A stretch of 64,000 nucleotides of DNA from contig NZ_KL537415.1 in assembly GCF_000710345.2 (NCBI RefSeq), forward strand, positions 164,433 through 228,432, given 5' to 3'. Below are positions 26,778 through 35,786 of the stretch, in pieces. Every line of letters starts with the position of its first letter. Within the stretch, counting starts at the first letter, position 1. Position numbers and translations under genes: made by a program. A model generated the notes under the pieces. It ran no database searches, was not told the origin of the DNA, and saw nothing but the letters and a program-made list of their open reading frames with translations. The DNA comes from Curtobacterium sp. S6 (GTDB taxonomy: Bacteria > Actinomycetota > Actinomycetes > Actinomycetales > Micrococcaceae).

Positions 26778-28412
26778 CTAGCGACCAATTCGTGCCAAGA
26801 CCGGGCGAAGAATTCCTTCCATCTCCCGGACCCGGAACATTCGTAGGGCCCCGAGATAGACCAGGGCCATGACTATTCCGCCGATGACGACCGTGACGAA
26901 CGCCGTGATCTGGCTGTGCCACGCGAACCCGTCGAACGATCCGCCGCCCATCAGATGCAGGGCAATATAGCCAAAGACGCCGGCGAAGATCGCCGAGATC
27001 GTCACCCGGAGGTGGGTTTTGACGATATTCGCCAGGTCATAATCGCCGAGCCACTTCTTCAAGCCACGGTGGAACAGCAGGGTCGCCAGGATGTTTTGTC
27101 CGGCGTAGAGCCCCGCGAGGCAGAACACGATGTATTGCGGTTGGACGCGCCCCACGAGGAAGCCCAAGACGATCACCAGTACCGCCGAGATGGCCTGATT
27201 GATCAGGGGAGTCTTGGCGTCTTCGTGGGCGTAGAAGGCTCGGCCCATCATGAACGCGATCGTGAGGAACGGGCCGCCGAGGGCGATCACCGAGATCACC
27301 TGGCCGACGACCGCTCCCTGAGCCGGATCGCCGCCGCCGAACAGCATCCCCACCGGCCCGGCAAACACCACGAGGGCGACCGCGCAGAAGATCGTCGCGA
27401 CCGAGCTGATGCGCAGGCCACGGGACAGGGTCTGGACCAGCGAGGCGTCGTCGTTGTTGTCGGCGTGTCGGGACATCTGGTTGAACAAGACGGTGGCGAT
27501 CGACAAGCCGATCACCCCGTGGGGCAGCTGATAGAGCATCGTCGACTGATCGAGCATGTTGTTGCCGGCGATCGGGTGGTCGTACTTCTCTTGGAATCCT
27601 TCCGGGGTGGTCGCGATGTGCGCGAGGAACAGGAAGGACAGGTTGGCCACGACGCCGGTGGCCAGGGTCCAGCTGGCGAGCCGGGCCGCCGTGCCGAGCC
27701 CGATGCCGCGCCACCCGAGCTTGATGCCTAGACCGAGCTTCAATGCCTTGAGGGGAATAAAGAGAATGAGCGCCTGCGCCACGACGCCGATGGTCGCCAT
27801 TCCGGCCAACCAGAAGGTCTTGTCGGTGGTCCAGTGAGCCGGGTCGTGGTCCCCGGTCTGCCAGGTACCAAACAGCATGATGAACACCAGCAACGACGCG
27901 ATGGCGACGATATTGTTCAATACCGGAGCCCACATATACGCGCCAAAGGCGCCTCGGGCGTTCAGGATCTGCCCGACGACCGTGTACAGCCCGTAAAAGA
28001 AGATTTGGGGGAAGCACCAGAGCGCGAAGGTGGTGCCCATGTCGAGCTTTTCGGGTGACCAGTCGCTCGCCATGACCGAAATGATCGGCCGCGCGCAGAG
28101 GACCACGATGGCGGTGACCACGGCCAGCCCGATGACGGCCAGGGACAGCAGTCGAGAGATGTAATCCGCGCCGCCGTCGGGCTTCTTGGAGGCCTTGATG
28201 ATCTGCGGAACCAACACGGCGTTGAACATGCCCGCGGCCACGAGGACATAGATGAGGTTCGGCAGCGTGTTGGCCAGGGCGAAGACGTTACCGGTGGTCG
28301 TTGAAGCGCCAATGGCGACGGCCAACAGCATCGTCTTTACGAAGCCGAGGACGCGCGAAACCATGGTTCCCGCGGCCATAATGGCGCTGGAACGAGCACC
28401 GGTACGTGCCAT
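26778..28412 (-). CDS. murJ: lipid II flippase MurJ (MviN family)
   Basis: A 544-aa MOP-superfamily flippase that moves lipid II across the membrane for peptidoglycan synthesis. It begins MARTGARSSAIMAAGTMVSRVLGFVKTMLL, the usual MurJ start, and has about 14 hydrophobic helices with LPHGVIGLSIATVLFNQMSRHA and GRAFYAHEDAKTPL motifs. It is the compact form without the long C-terminal extension of mycobacterial MviN; the following gene supplies similar domains. A NUDIX gene lies 63 bp upstream on the same strand, so an operon is likely. Confidence 0.94.
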   Translation of the reverse strand: MARTGARSSAIMAAGTMVSRVLGFVKTMLLAVAIGASTTTGNVFALANTLPNLIYVLVAAGMFNAVLVPQIIKASKKPDGGADYISRLLSLAVIGLAVVTAIVVLCARPIISVMASDWSPEKLDMGTTFALWCFPQIFFYGLYTVVGQILNARGAFGAYMWAPVLNNIVAIASLLVFIMLFGTWQTGDHDPAHWTTDKTFWLAGMATIGVVAQALILFIPLKALKLGLGIKLGWRGIGLGTAARLASWTLATGVVANLSFLFLAHIATTPEGFQEKYDHPIAGNNMLDQSTMLYQLPHGVIGLSIATVLFNQMSRHADNNDDASLVQTLSRGLRISSVATIFCAVALVVFAGPVGMLFGGGDPAQGAVVGQVISVIALGGPFLTIAFMMGRAFYAHEDAKTPLINQAISAVLVIVLGFLVGRVQPQYIVFCLAGLYAGQNILATLLFHRGLKKWLGDYDLANIVKTHLRVTISAIFAGVFGYIALHLMGGGSFDGFAWHSQITAFVTVVIGGIVMALVYLGALRMFRVREMEGILRPVLARIGR

Positions 28413-28475
28413 ATTTGCTAAGCCCTAACGATGAAGGATGGGAGCGTCCCCGTCGGGGGCACCACCCACACGTTT

Positions 28476-28976
28476 CTACAGTTGATGGATGATGTATTCC
28501 CTGGCGATGTCCGCGATGCGACGCTCATTCGGGAAAGACAGCTTGCGTCCGAGATCGTCGATATTGGACCACGCAACGTCGATGGCCTCGTGATCGGGGT
28601 CCTTCTCCGTGGTGAGGTAACCACCGGTTGCTTGGAGGAGGAAGTGGTGGACCGTCTTGTGGACCCGGTGTCCGGAAACGGTGAACCAATAGTCGATGGA
28701 ACCGAGTGGCGCGAGGACTCGTCCGGCGATCCCCGTCTCCTCTTCGATTTCGCGGCAGGCGGCTTCCTCGTTGGTTTCTTCGCCCTCGGGGTGTCCCTTC
28801 GGGAGACACCACTCCAGGCGGCCGCCGCGGTTAATGCGCGCAATGATGGCGACGGGATGATTCGCGGTCTCAAGGTCGACGACGATACCCCCGGCAGAGA
28901 CTTCTTCCACCGTGGGCAAGGGCGAAGGCGGGGTGAATGCCCGCTTCTTCGGCGCCCGGGGAACTGGAAAAGTCAT
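28476..28976 (-). CDS. NUDIX hydrolase
   Basis: A 166-aa NUDIX protein. The Nudix box GHPEGEETNEEAACREIEEETGI fits GX5EX7REUXEEXGU completely, with the metal-binding REIEEE intact. The preceding LEWCLPKG and following DYWFTVSGHRVHKTVHHFLL fit MutT-like enzymes that cleave nucleoside diphosphate-linked substrates. The N-terminal about 25 residues are Pro/Lys-rich. The substrate cannot be read from sequence. It is the 5' gene of the NUDIX-murJ group and diverges from the CCA-adding enzyme gene, as in many actinobacteria. Confidence 0.93.
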   Translation of the reverse strand: MTFPVPRAPKKRAFTPPSPLPTVEEVSAGGIVVDLETANHPVAIIARINRGGRLEWCLPKGHPEGEETNEEAACREIEEETGIAGRVLAPLGSIDYWFTVSGHRVHKTVHHFLLQATGGYLTTEKDPDHEAIDVAWSNIDDLGRKLSFPNERRIADIAREYIIHQL

Positions 28977-29100
28977 ACGTCCACCTTACAGAGTTCGACC
29001 TTGACACGTGCTGGATGAGGGTCCGTGTGAACGAGGTCTTGTTGTGGATGACGGCGGCGGGCGCGCCGCGGGCCCGGTTTTCTGGCACGATTTAAGCACT

Positions 29101-30522
29101 ATGGCAAACCTCTTTGACAGCTCATCGATCCATCCCGTCGCCCTCGAACTCGGAAAGCTCTTCGAGGACCGGGGATTTGAGCTGTCCCTCGTGGGCGGCC
29201 CCGTGCGTGACCTCTTTCTGGGCCAGGCAGCGCTCGACCTGGACTTCACGACCAACGCCACGCCGGACGAAACCCTCGACGTCGCCCGCGGGTGGGCCGA
29301 CGCCCACTGGGAAATCGGCCGCGACTTCGGCACGATCGGCCTTCGCAAGGGCGATGCCATGATCGAGGTGACGACGTACCGCGCCGAGGCCTACGACGCC
29401 GATTCCAGGAAGCCCGCCGTCGCCTTTGCCCGGAAGCTGGAAGACGACCTCTTCCGTCGGGATTTCACGATCAACTCCATGGCGCTCCGACTGCCGAGCC
29501 TGGAACTGGTGGACCCCTACGGCGGGATCAAGGATCTCTCCGCCGGGCTCCTGCGGACCCCGGGCACTCCGGAGGACTCCTTTTCGGACGACCCGTTGCG
29601 CATGATGCGCGCGGCCCGATTCGTCTCTCGCTTGGACATCGATCCGGCTCCGGAGGTCGTGCAGGCCATGACCGGTATGGCCGATCGGATCGAGATCATC
29701 TCCGCCGAGCGCGTGCGTGACGAGCTCGTGAAGCTGATCATCGGCAAGAATCCCCGCCGCGGCGTCGAGCTGCTCGTGGACACCGGCCTCGCCACGCACG
29801 TGTTGCCCGAGATCCCGGCCCTTCGGATGGAAACCGATGATCAGCACCATCACAAGGACGTCTACCAGCACTCCCTGACGGTGATGATGCAGGCCGTCGA
29901 CCTCGAGACCGGCCCCGATGGCGCCGTACCGAGCCCCGACTTCACCCTGCGTTTTGCGGCCCTGATGCACGACATCGGGAAACCGGCCACCCGGAAGATG
30001 GAGAAGAACGGCTCGGTCAGCTTTCGGCACCACGACGTCGTGGGCTCCAAATTGGCCAAGAAGCGCATGCGTGCCCTGCGCTTCGACAACGAGACGATCA
30101 AGAACGTCGGTCGCCTCGTGGAGCTTCACATGAGGTTTTACGGTTATGGCGAGGCCGGGTGGACCGACTCGGCGGTGCGGCGGTATGTCCGGGACGCCGG
30201 AGACCAGCTCGAACGCCTGCATCGCCTGACGCGCTCCGACGTGACGACCAGGAACCGTCGGAAGGTGCAGCGCCTCGGACGGGCCTACGACGACCTCGAA
30301 CGTCGGGTCGCCGAGCTGGCCGAGCAGGAAGAGCTCGAGGCCATGAGGCCCGACCTCGACGGCCAGCAGATCATGAGCATTCTGGGCATCGCGCCGGGAC
30401 CCATGGTCGGCAAGGCATATAACTTTCTGCTCAATCTCCGGCTCGACGAAGGGAGCTTGGGGGAGGAAGAGGCCGAGCGGAGGCTCAAGGCCTGGTGGGC
30501 CGAATCCGACCACGCCTCCTGA
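29101..30522 (+). CDS. cca: CCA tRNA nucleotidyltransferase
   Basis: A 473-aa enzyme that builds or repairs the CCA end of tRNAs, using CTP and ATP. The head domain has LVGGPVRDLFLGQAALDLDFTTNATP with the catalytic DLD, and RRDFTINSMAL. Later motifs are DPLRMMRAARFVSRL and the C-terminal HD domain with LMHDIGKPAT. The start is placed at the ATG at 29101, because the upstream in-frame sequence is the divergent promoter region. It is needed here because tRNA-Ile and the tRNA-Ala-like RNA in this window do not encode CCA. Length is normal for actinobacterial members. Confidence 0.95.
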   Translation: MANLFDSSSIHPVALELGKLFEDRGFELSLVGGPVRDLFLGQAALDLDFTTNATPDETLDVARGWADAHWEIGRDFGTIGLRKGDAMIEVTTYRAEAYDADSRKPAVAFARKLEDDLFRRDFTINSMALRLPSLELVDPYGGIKDLSAGLLRTPGTPEDSFSDDPLRMMRAARFVSRLDIDPAPEVVQAMTGMADRIEIISAERVRDELVKLIIGKNPRRGVELLVDTGLATHVLPEIPALRMETDDQHHHKDVYQHSLTVMMQAVDLETGPDGAVPSPDFTLRFAALMHDIGKPATRKMEKNGSVSFRHHDVVGSKLAKKRMRALRFDNETIKNVGRLVELHMRFYGYGEAGWTDSAVRRYVRDAGDQLERLHRLTRSDVTTRNRRKVQRLGRAYDDLERRVAELAEQEELEAMRPDLDGQQIMSILGIAPGPMVGKAYNFLLNLRLDEGSLGEEEAERRLKAWWAESDHAS

Positions 30523-30612
30523 CGGTGCCGGAGGGCGGTTCCACGATCGGGTGAGAGCTGTCTCTACCACCGCGGGTAGAGCCGGAGGGTAACAAGCACT
30601 CATACCCAGGTA

Positions 30613-30661
30613 TGAAAAACGTCCTGGTTCCCTGAATTTCCAGGGGAACGGGGCGTTTTTG
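30613..30661. terminator. terminator after the CCA transferase gene
   Basis: AAAAACGtCC...TTCCCTG-loop-CAGGGGAA...GGCGTTTTT: an interrupted stem with flanking A5 and T5, about 90 bp after the stop. The flanks are symmetrical, so it could act both ways. Confidence 0.85.
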
Positions 30662-30722
30662 CCCTTAGGGTGGTAGCGGACGACATTTTCCCCGGTCAAT
30701 ACCGGGTAAGGAAGGAGCCACC

Positions 30723-31766
30723 ATGATCGAGGTCTCTGGCCTCACCAAGCAGTATGGGTCCAAACGTGCCGTCGATGACATCTCGTTTTCTGTCCAGCCG
30801 GGCAAGGTCACGGGGTTCTTGGGGCCGAACGGCGCCGGGAAATCGACGACGATGCGCATGATCCTGGGTTTGGAGAAACCGACCGCGGGCGAGGCACTCG
30901 TGGATGGACAGAAATACAACCATCTCTCATCCCCGCTCACGACGGTCGGGGCGTTGCTCGAGGCGCGGGCGGTTCACCCGCGCCGCAGCGGTGTCAATCA
31001 CTTGCGCGCGATGGCGCTGACCCACGGCATCCCGAAATCGCGGGTGGACGAGGTCATCGACATTACGGGCCTGAGCAGTGCCGCCGGCAAAAAGGTTGGC
31101 GGCTACTCGTTGGGCATGGGTCAGCGGCTCGGCATCGCCACCGCGATCCTCGGCGACCCGACCACGGTGATCCTGGATGAGCCGGTCAACGGCCTCGATC
31201 CGGAGGGCGTGATCTGGGTTCGCCAGATGGCACGTTTCCTCGCCTCAGAGGGCAAGACCGTGTTCCTCTCCTCCCACCTGATGTCGGAAATGGCGCAGAC
31301 CGCCGACCACCTGATCGTGATCGGCCAGGGCAAGGTCCTGGCGGATCAGCCGCTCAAGGAATTCCTGAACCAGACCGGAGACGAGCAGGTTCTGGTTCGC
31401 ACCGACGACCCCCAGGCCTTCGCCGAGGCCCTTCGCCAGGATCAGGTGGGGGTGACCCAGCGGGAGGACGGTTCGTTGATCGTCAGAGGCAACGGGCGCG
31501 AGGTCGCCCAGCGGGCCCAGTCCCACGGCGCCCTGCTCTGGGAGATCACCCCGCAGCAGGCGAGCCTGGAACAGGTTTACATGTCGATGACGCACGATTC
31601 GGTCGAATACCGCTCGTCGGATCCGAACGCCGGCCTCGGGTCGGGCGCCGCGCACAACAACGGTGCGACGTCGCAGGCTCCCGTGAACCGAGGGCCTCAG
31701 GATCCCGGCTATACCCCGGCGCACTCCACCGAACAGGACACCCCCTGGAACCAGGAGGAGAAGTAA
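30723..31766 (+). CDS. ABC transporter ATP-binding protein
   Basis: A 347-aa ATPase of the ABC-2 exporter type. Walker A GPNGAGKST (about residue 38), Q-loop region, the signature YSLGMGQRLG, Walker B TVILDEPVNGLDP and the H-loop LSSHLMSEM are all present. The last about 80 residues extend past the nucleotide-binding domain and become polar and disordered. A GGAGCCACC site precedes the ATG. The permease follows after 3 bp. Sequence resembles actinobacterial antibiotic or bacitracin-type exporters, but the substrate is not predictable. Confidence 0.92.
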   Translation: MIEVSGLTKQYGSKRAVDDISFSVQPGKVTGFLGPNGAGKSTTMRMILGLEKPTAGEALVDGQKYNHLSSPLTTVGALLEARAVHPRRSGVNHLRAMALTHGIPKSRVDEVIDITGLSSAAGKKVGGYSLGMGQRLGIATAILGDPTTVILDEPVNGLDPEGVIWVRQMARFLASEGKTVFLSSHLMSEMAQTADHLIVIGQGKVLADQPLKEFLNQTGDEQVLVRTDDPQAFAEALRQDQVGVTQREDGSLIVRGNGREVAQRAQSHGALLWEITPQQASLEQVYMSMTHDSVEYRSSDPNAGLGSGAAHNNGATSQAPVNRGPQDPGYTPAHSTEQDTPWNQEEK

Positions 31767-31769
31767 GCA

Positions 31770-32660
31770 ATGAGCACGAGCGTAGATACGCGCGAAACGC
31801 GGGGGTCGCAGCCCGCACGTTCCCAAGAATCGAAACACAAGCTGTCGTTCATCGGCGCCTTGCGGGCCGAGTCCCTGAAGTTCCGGACGTTGGTCTCGAG
31901 CTGGGTCATGCTGATCATCACGGTGGTCCTGATGGCCGGGTTCTCCGCGCTGACGGCGTACCAGGCCCGCACCATTAAGACCTCGCTGGACGACGCGATC
32001 AAGAACGGCAAGCAGCCGGATCCTTACCTGATGCAATTGGGCGATCCCGCCGCCTACGGACGGCAGGCCGTGGATTCGGGCTATATCTTTGCCTACATCA
32101 TCCTGGCCGCGATGGCCGTAGTCTTCATCGCGTCTGAATTCGCCAATAAATCGGTGATCTCGACCCTGACCGCGGTTCCCCGACGGGGCATGGTCTACGT
32201 CGCCAAGACGGTGCAGATCACGATCATCGCGATCGTGGCCGCGATCGTCTCCGGGGTTTTGTCCTGGCTCATGGCGCAGTGGGTGCTCTCGGGCGTGGAC
32301 CTGACCTTCGGCCTGTTCGAAGAGCAGACGCTGATGAACATCCTGGGCCTCATCGTGGTCTTCGTTCTGACCGCGTGGATGGGCATCGGCCTGGGCGCGA
32401 TCATCCGGAATAACGCCGGGGCGATCGTGATCCTCGTGGTCCTGCTGTTCATCCTGCCGCTGATTCTCATGCCCTTCCAGTGGGAATGGGTTCGGGACTT
32501 CCAGAGCTACATCCCGCAGCAGTTGAGCGGAAACCTGACGAACCCCTTCGAGTCGCAGACCGACCCGAAGTACGTCGAGTCGGGTCTCTGGTACGCGGTG
32601 TGGTCGGTGGTGCCCCTGATCCTGGGGTACTTCTCCTTCACGCAGCGCGACCCGAAGTAG
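31770..32660 (+). CDS. ABC-2 type transporter permease
   Basis: A 296-aa membrane protein with a polar N-terminus of about 30 residues and six hydrophobic segments, starting LVSSWVMLIITVVLMAGF and ending GLWYAVWSVVPLILGYFSF. The pattern FAYIILAAMAVVFIASEFANKSVISTLTAVPRRG is typical of ABC-2 permeases, where the EFxxxTxxT-like stretch contacts the ATPase. It is 3 bp downstream of its ATPase and both lie under one promoter. A strong hairpin follows the gene. Confidence 0.9.
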   Translation: MSTSVDTRETRGSQPARSQESKHKLSFIGALRAESLKFRTLVSSWVMLIITVVLMAGFSALTAYQARTIKTSLDDAIKNGKQPDPYLMQLGDPAAYGRQAVDSGYIFAYIILAAMAVVFIASEFANKSVISTLTAVPRRGMVYVAKTVQITIIAIVAAIVSGVLSWLMAQWVLSGVDLTFGLFEEQTLMNILGLIVVFVLTAWMGIGLGAIIRNNAGAIVILVVLLFILPLILMPFQWEWVRDFQSYIPQQLSGNLTNPFESQTDPKYVESGLWYAVWSVVPLILGYFSFTQRDPK

Positions 32661-32688
32661 CACGCACGGACGTTGTGGCTTCCGCGAA

Positions 32689-32719
32689 CGATGGCGGCGG
32701 TGTTTCACCGCCGCCATCG
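32689..32719 (+). terminator. hairpin after the ABC permease gene
   Basis: Perfect 14-bp stem (32689-32702 with 32706-32719) and a TTT loop. There is no T run, so it is terminator-like only. Confidence 0.5.
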
Positions 32720-32732
32720 GCGTATCCGAGGC

Positions 32733-32802
32733 AATAGTGAGCCTTGTCGACTCGCCGCGGGCATCCACGGAGCGCGAACGTGCATGCCGCGGGCTCACTA
32801 TT
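32733..32802. repeat. 70-bp imperfect inverted repeat
   Basis: Outer arms AATAGTGAGCC (32733-32743) and GGCTCACTATT (32792-32802) are perfect complements, with inner CCGCGGGCAT and ATGCCGCGG arms that also pair apart from one bulge. It lies upstream of the TM2 gene with no T tract. Its role is unknown. Confidence 0.7.
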
Positions 32803-32875
32803 CGGTGAGGGGACCGGTAGCGTAGATATTCCCGATGGATCACACGCGGCCAATCGACCGACCCGAGGAGGGGCC

Positions 32876-33220
32876 ATGAGCCACCCGCAACCCGAGCATC
32901 ATTCCCCGCAGTACATCAATCACGACGGTGGCCCGCGGCCGGTCTACGTCGTCCGAAAGAGCGTGCTGCTCTCCTATATCCTGTGGTTCTTCCTGGGCGT
33001 CTTCGGAATCCACAAGTTCTATCTGCGGGCACCCTTCATGGGAATCTTCTATCTGATCCTTCACGGCCTCGGGTGGCTGCTCGCGCCGATCCTGGTCGGC
33101 TACGTTTTCTTCGCCCTGTTGGGCCTGCTGATGCTGATCGACCTGTTCACCATCCCGGTGCGCGTGGGTCTGATCAACGCGGGCGAGACGGCCCGGCTGA
33201 ATAATCGCCGTCGCTTCTGA
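32876..33220 (+). CDS. TM2 domain-containing membrane protein
   Basis: A 114-aa protein with the TM2 pattern SVLLSYILWFFLGVFGIHKFYL...GIFYLILHGLGWLLAPILVGY...FALLGLLMLIDLFTIPVRV. The two or three membrane helices separated by the GxxxHKFYL motif are characteristic. I start it at the ATG at 32876, which directly follows GAGGAGGGGCC. The first about 35 residues are His/Pro-rich. TM2 proteins occur widely in bacteria with no agreed function. It stands between an ABC exporter operon and the rpsF operon. Confidence 0.88.
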   Translation: MSHPQPEHHSPQYINHDGGPRPVYVVRKSVLLSYILWFFLGVFGIHKFYLRAPFMGIFYLILHGLGWLLAPILVGYVFFALLGLLMLIDLFTIPVRVGLINAGETARLNNRRRF

Positions 33221-33415
33221 GCCCGACGACGCCCGCCGAGCAGCGGTTCAACGGTGATCTGACTCCCACAGGGGTGGTCAGGCTTGCCAGGTGCTGTAAA
33301 CTCGGTGAGGTCTGTGTCGACTCGGTCAATCGCCGAGCGCGCCGGCAACGCACATGCGAACCTCCTGCTACGGAAATACCGTAGCCGCCAAAGACCAAAG
33401 GAGGTGGGTTCAAAC

Positions 33416-33715
33416 ATGCGTGAATACGAACTCATGGCCATCATTAACCCCGAGGTTGACGACCGCGCCGTTGAGACGACCCTCAACAAGTTCCTCGACG
33501 TCGTTCGTAAGAACAACGGCACCATCGAGAACATCGACATTTGGGGCCGTCGCCGTCTGGCTTACGAGATCCAGAAGAAGACCGAAGGCATTTACGCCGT
33601 CGTCAACTTCACGTCCGAGCCGGACGTCGCCAAGGAACTGGACCGCGTTCTGAACTTGAACGAGTCCATCATGCGCACCAAGATCATCCGCCCGGAAGAG
33701 CAGAAGATCTCCTAG
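33416..33715 (+). CDS. rpsF: 30S ribosomal protein S6
   Basis: A 99-aa S6, [20 protein letters not shown], with the conserved [22 protein letters not shown]. It binds 16S rRNA with S18 in the platform of the small subunit. AAAGGAGG precedes the ATG, and the first gene of the rpsF-ssb-rpsR-rplI cluster is the expected location. Upstream in-frame sequence is excluded because it lacks similarity to S6. Confidence 0.97.
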   Translation: MREYELMAIINPEVDDRAVETTLNKFLDVVRKNNGTIENIDIWGRRRLAYEIQKKTEGIYAVVNFTSEPDVAKELDRVLNLNESIMRTKIIRPEEQKIS

Positions 33716-33801
33716 TTTCCACAATTCGTCCGGAACCGTGCCATTCGGCCGGATCCGGTGATTGACTGGAAGCATCATTCAATACGACTCAGGAGGTCAT
33801 G

Positions 33802-34422
33802 ATGGCTGGAGAAACCATCATCACGGTCGTCGGAAACCTCACCGCCGATCCTGAACTGCGGTTCACCCCCTCGGGTGCCGCGGTCGCGAACTTCACGATC
33901 GCCTCGACTCCGCGTACTTTCGACCGTCAGAGCGGCGAATGGAAGGATCAGGAAGCCCTGTTCCTCCGTTGTTCGATCTGGCGCGAGGCCGCGGAAAACG
34001 TTGCGGAGTCCCTGACCAAGGGACAGCGTGTCATCGCCCAGGGTCGGCTCAAAGCACGGTCGTATGAAACCAAGGAGGGCGAGCGCCGCACCTCGATGGA
34101 GCTGGATGTCGACGAAGTCGGCCCCTCGCTCCGATTCGCTACCGCGTCGGTTAACCGCAACCAGCGTTCCGGAGGAGGAAACTTCGGAGGAAACCAGGGC
34201 GGATTCGGTGGAAACACCGGTCAGGGCCAGGGTGCTGGTAGCGGCCAGGGAGGCTTCGGAGGCAACTCCGGGGGCTCGAATGGTTACGGCGGTAACGGTT
34301 TTAACCAGGGTGGAAACCAGCGGGGCGGCCAACAGGCTCCCGCGGCGGACCCCTGGGGCCAGCAGAACTCCGGTGGTAGCTACGACTGGAGCGCTGGCCA
34401 GGACGACGAACCGCCGTTCTAA
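33802..34422 (+). CDS. ssb: single-stranded DNA-binding protein
   Basis: A 206-aa SSB. The OB-fold occupies residues 1-115 ([50 protein letters not shown]). A Gly/Asn/Gln-rich linker of about 75 residues follows, and the protein ends in DDEPPF, the acidic tip that recruits replication and repair partners. Two ATG codons adjoin; the second (33802) is better spaced from AGGAGG. It sits between rpsF and rpsR as in most bacteria. Confidence 0.97.
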   Translation: MAGETIITVVGNLTADPELRFTPSGAAVANFTIASTPRTFDRQSGEWKDQEALFLRCSIWREAAENVAESLTKGQRVIAQGRLKARSYETKEGERRTSMELDVDEVGPSLRFATASVNRNQRSGGGNFGGNQGGFGGNTGQGQGAGSGQGGFGGNSGGSNGYGGNGFNQGGNQRGGQQAPAADPWGQQNSGGSYDWSAGQDDEPPF

Positions 34423-34507
34423 ACCGAGGCGCAACCTCTCGATTCATTGATAAACCCATCCCGCGGTGTGAAAGCCGCGGGCTCCACAACACTGAAGGAG
34501 CACCACG

Positions 34508-34744
34508 ATGGCTAAGGCTGAAATTCGTAAGCCCAAACCAAAGCAGAACCCGCTGAAGACTGCTGAAGTCACCGAGATCGACTACAAGGACGTCGCTCTC
34601 CTGCGTAAGTTCATCTCCGACCGCGGCAAGATCCGTGCGCGTCGCGTCACCGGCGTGACCGTTCAGGAGCAGCGCAAGATCGCTCAGGCAATCAAGAACG
34701 CCCGCGAAGTTGCCCTGTTGCCCTACTCCGGCGCTGGCCGCTAA
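34508..34744 (+). CDS. rpsR: 30S ribosomal protein S18
   Basis: A 78-aa S18 with the conserved [20 protein letters not shown] and [29 protein letters not shown]. The N-terminal part lacks the cysteines that some actinobacterial S18 paralogues use to hold zinc, so this is the zinc-free form. AAGGAGCACC precedes the ATG. The gene follows ssb by 85 bp and precedes rplI by 20 bp. Confidence 0.97.
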   Translation: MAKAEIRKPKPKQNPLKTAEVTEIDYKDVALLRKFISDRGKIRARRVTGVTVQEQRKIAQAIKNAREVALLPYSGAGR

Positions 34745-34764
34745 AGAGAAGGAGAGTAGAAGAC

Positions 34765-35214
34765 ATGGCAAAGATCATTCTGACTCAGGAAGTCACCGGC
34801 CTCGGTGCCGCTGGCGACGTCGTTGAGGTCAAGGACGGCTACGCCCGTAACTTCCTCATGCCCCGTGGCCTCGCCACCGTGTGGACCAAGGGCGGCGAAC
34901 GCCAGATCGAGTCGATCCGCAAGGCCCGCGAGGCACGTGCGCAGCACAACCTCGAGGACGCCCAGGCCCAGGCCGAGAAGCTCTCGGCAGCGACCGTCTC
35001 GGTTCCGGTTCACGCCGGTGCTGAGGGCCGCCTCTTCGGCACGGTCAAGCCGGCCGCCATCGCCGACGCGATCGAGGCCGCCGGCCTCGGCTCGGTCGAC
35101 AAGCGCGCCGTGACCGTCGAGAAGAACATCAAGCGGACCGGACGCCACACCGTGGCCGTTCGCCTCCACGAAGATGTCGTCGCCAGCATCGAGATCGACG
35201 TCGTCGCATCCTAG
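34765..35214 (+). CDS. rplI: 50S ribosomal protein L9
   Basis: A 149-aa L9. It begins [35 protein letters not shown], the family signature, and has a long central helix joining the two RNA-binding globular domains. AGGAGAG precedes the start. It is the last gene of the ribosomal/ssb group and is followed by a hairpin terminator. Confidence 0.97.
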   Translation: MAKIILTQEVTGLGAAGDVVEVKDGYARNFLMPRGLATVWTKGGERQIESIRKAREARAQHNLEDAQAQAEKLSAATVSVPVHAGAEGRLFGTVKPAAIADAIEAAGLGSVDKRAVTVEKNIKRTGRHTVAVRLHEDVVASIEIDVVAS

Positions 35215-35274
35215 GTGCCGGTGAAAGCGTGACGATTCTCCTGACCGAGATCGCCGCGTGAACACCAATCGAAG

Positions 35275-35312
35275 CCCGGACCTTTCCTGCGGGAGAGGGT
35301 CCGGGTTTCGTT
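35275..35312 (+). terminator. terminator after rplI
   Basis: CCCGGACC (35275-35282) pairs with GGTCCGGG (35298-35305), with additional inner pairing, followed by TTTCGTT. It closes the rpsF-ssb-rpsR-rplI group. Confidence 0.8.
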
Positions 35313-35369
35313 GTCTGTGGGGGAACAACGGCACAGTGCACGATCAGATTGCCGTGGAAAGATGAGGCT

Positions 35370-35786
35370 ATGGCCCAAACGAGTAAGCAGTCCGACTGGG
35401 AAGCGATGTGGGACGAAGCCGACGGCGACGTCTCCGAGAGTCGTCCCCACGGTCGGTTCAAGAGAACAGGCCGGAAGAACAGCCGGTTCCCTATGCTCCC
35501 CAGCACCAAGCTGCTGGTCATTGCGACGGGTTTCTGGGTCGCGTCGATCGTTCTGATCGTTTTGGGGTTCTTCGCCGGAAATTCCGGGTCGACCTCGACC
35601 GTCCTGGGGTTTTTCCTGGTGTGCCTGGTGGTCTCGGCCATCGCGGCCGCCTTCGCGAGCTTCCTGGCCCTCTTCGGTCTGTTCAAGTACCGCCGCCGCA
35701 AGGTTTTCAACCTCATCCTTCTGCTGATCTCCGTGGCGACCAACCCGTTGGTCATCCTGATGGTCGCGATGAGCGGGGTGGCCTGA
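35370..35786 (+). CDS. three-helix membrane protein of unknown function
   Basis: A 138-aa protein from the ATG at 35370; the GATGAGG just before it serves as a ribosome binding site, and an earlier TTG is less likely. The N-terminal about 45 residues are polar and basic. Three hydrophobic segments follow: LLVIATGFWVASIVLIVLGFF, LGFFLVCLVVSAIAAAFASFLALFGLF and VFNLILLLISVATNPLVILMVAM. I do not recognise a family. It lies between rplI and dnaB and precedes the DnaA-box cluster. Nothing in the sequence suggests a catalytic role. Confidence 0.7.
   Translation: MAQTSKQSDWEAMWDEADGDVSESRPHGRFKRTGRKNSRFPMLPSTKLLVIATGFWVASIVLIVLGFFAGNSGSTSTVLGFFLVCLVVSAIAAAFASFLALFGLFKYRRRKVFNLILLLISVATNPLVILMVAMSGVA

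Noticed and set aside
31245-32843. 532-codon minus-strand ORF across the ABC operon
   Set aside because: Antisense to two clear ABC genes, no recognisable domain.
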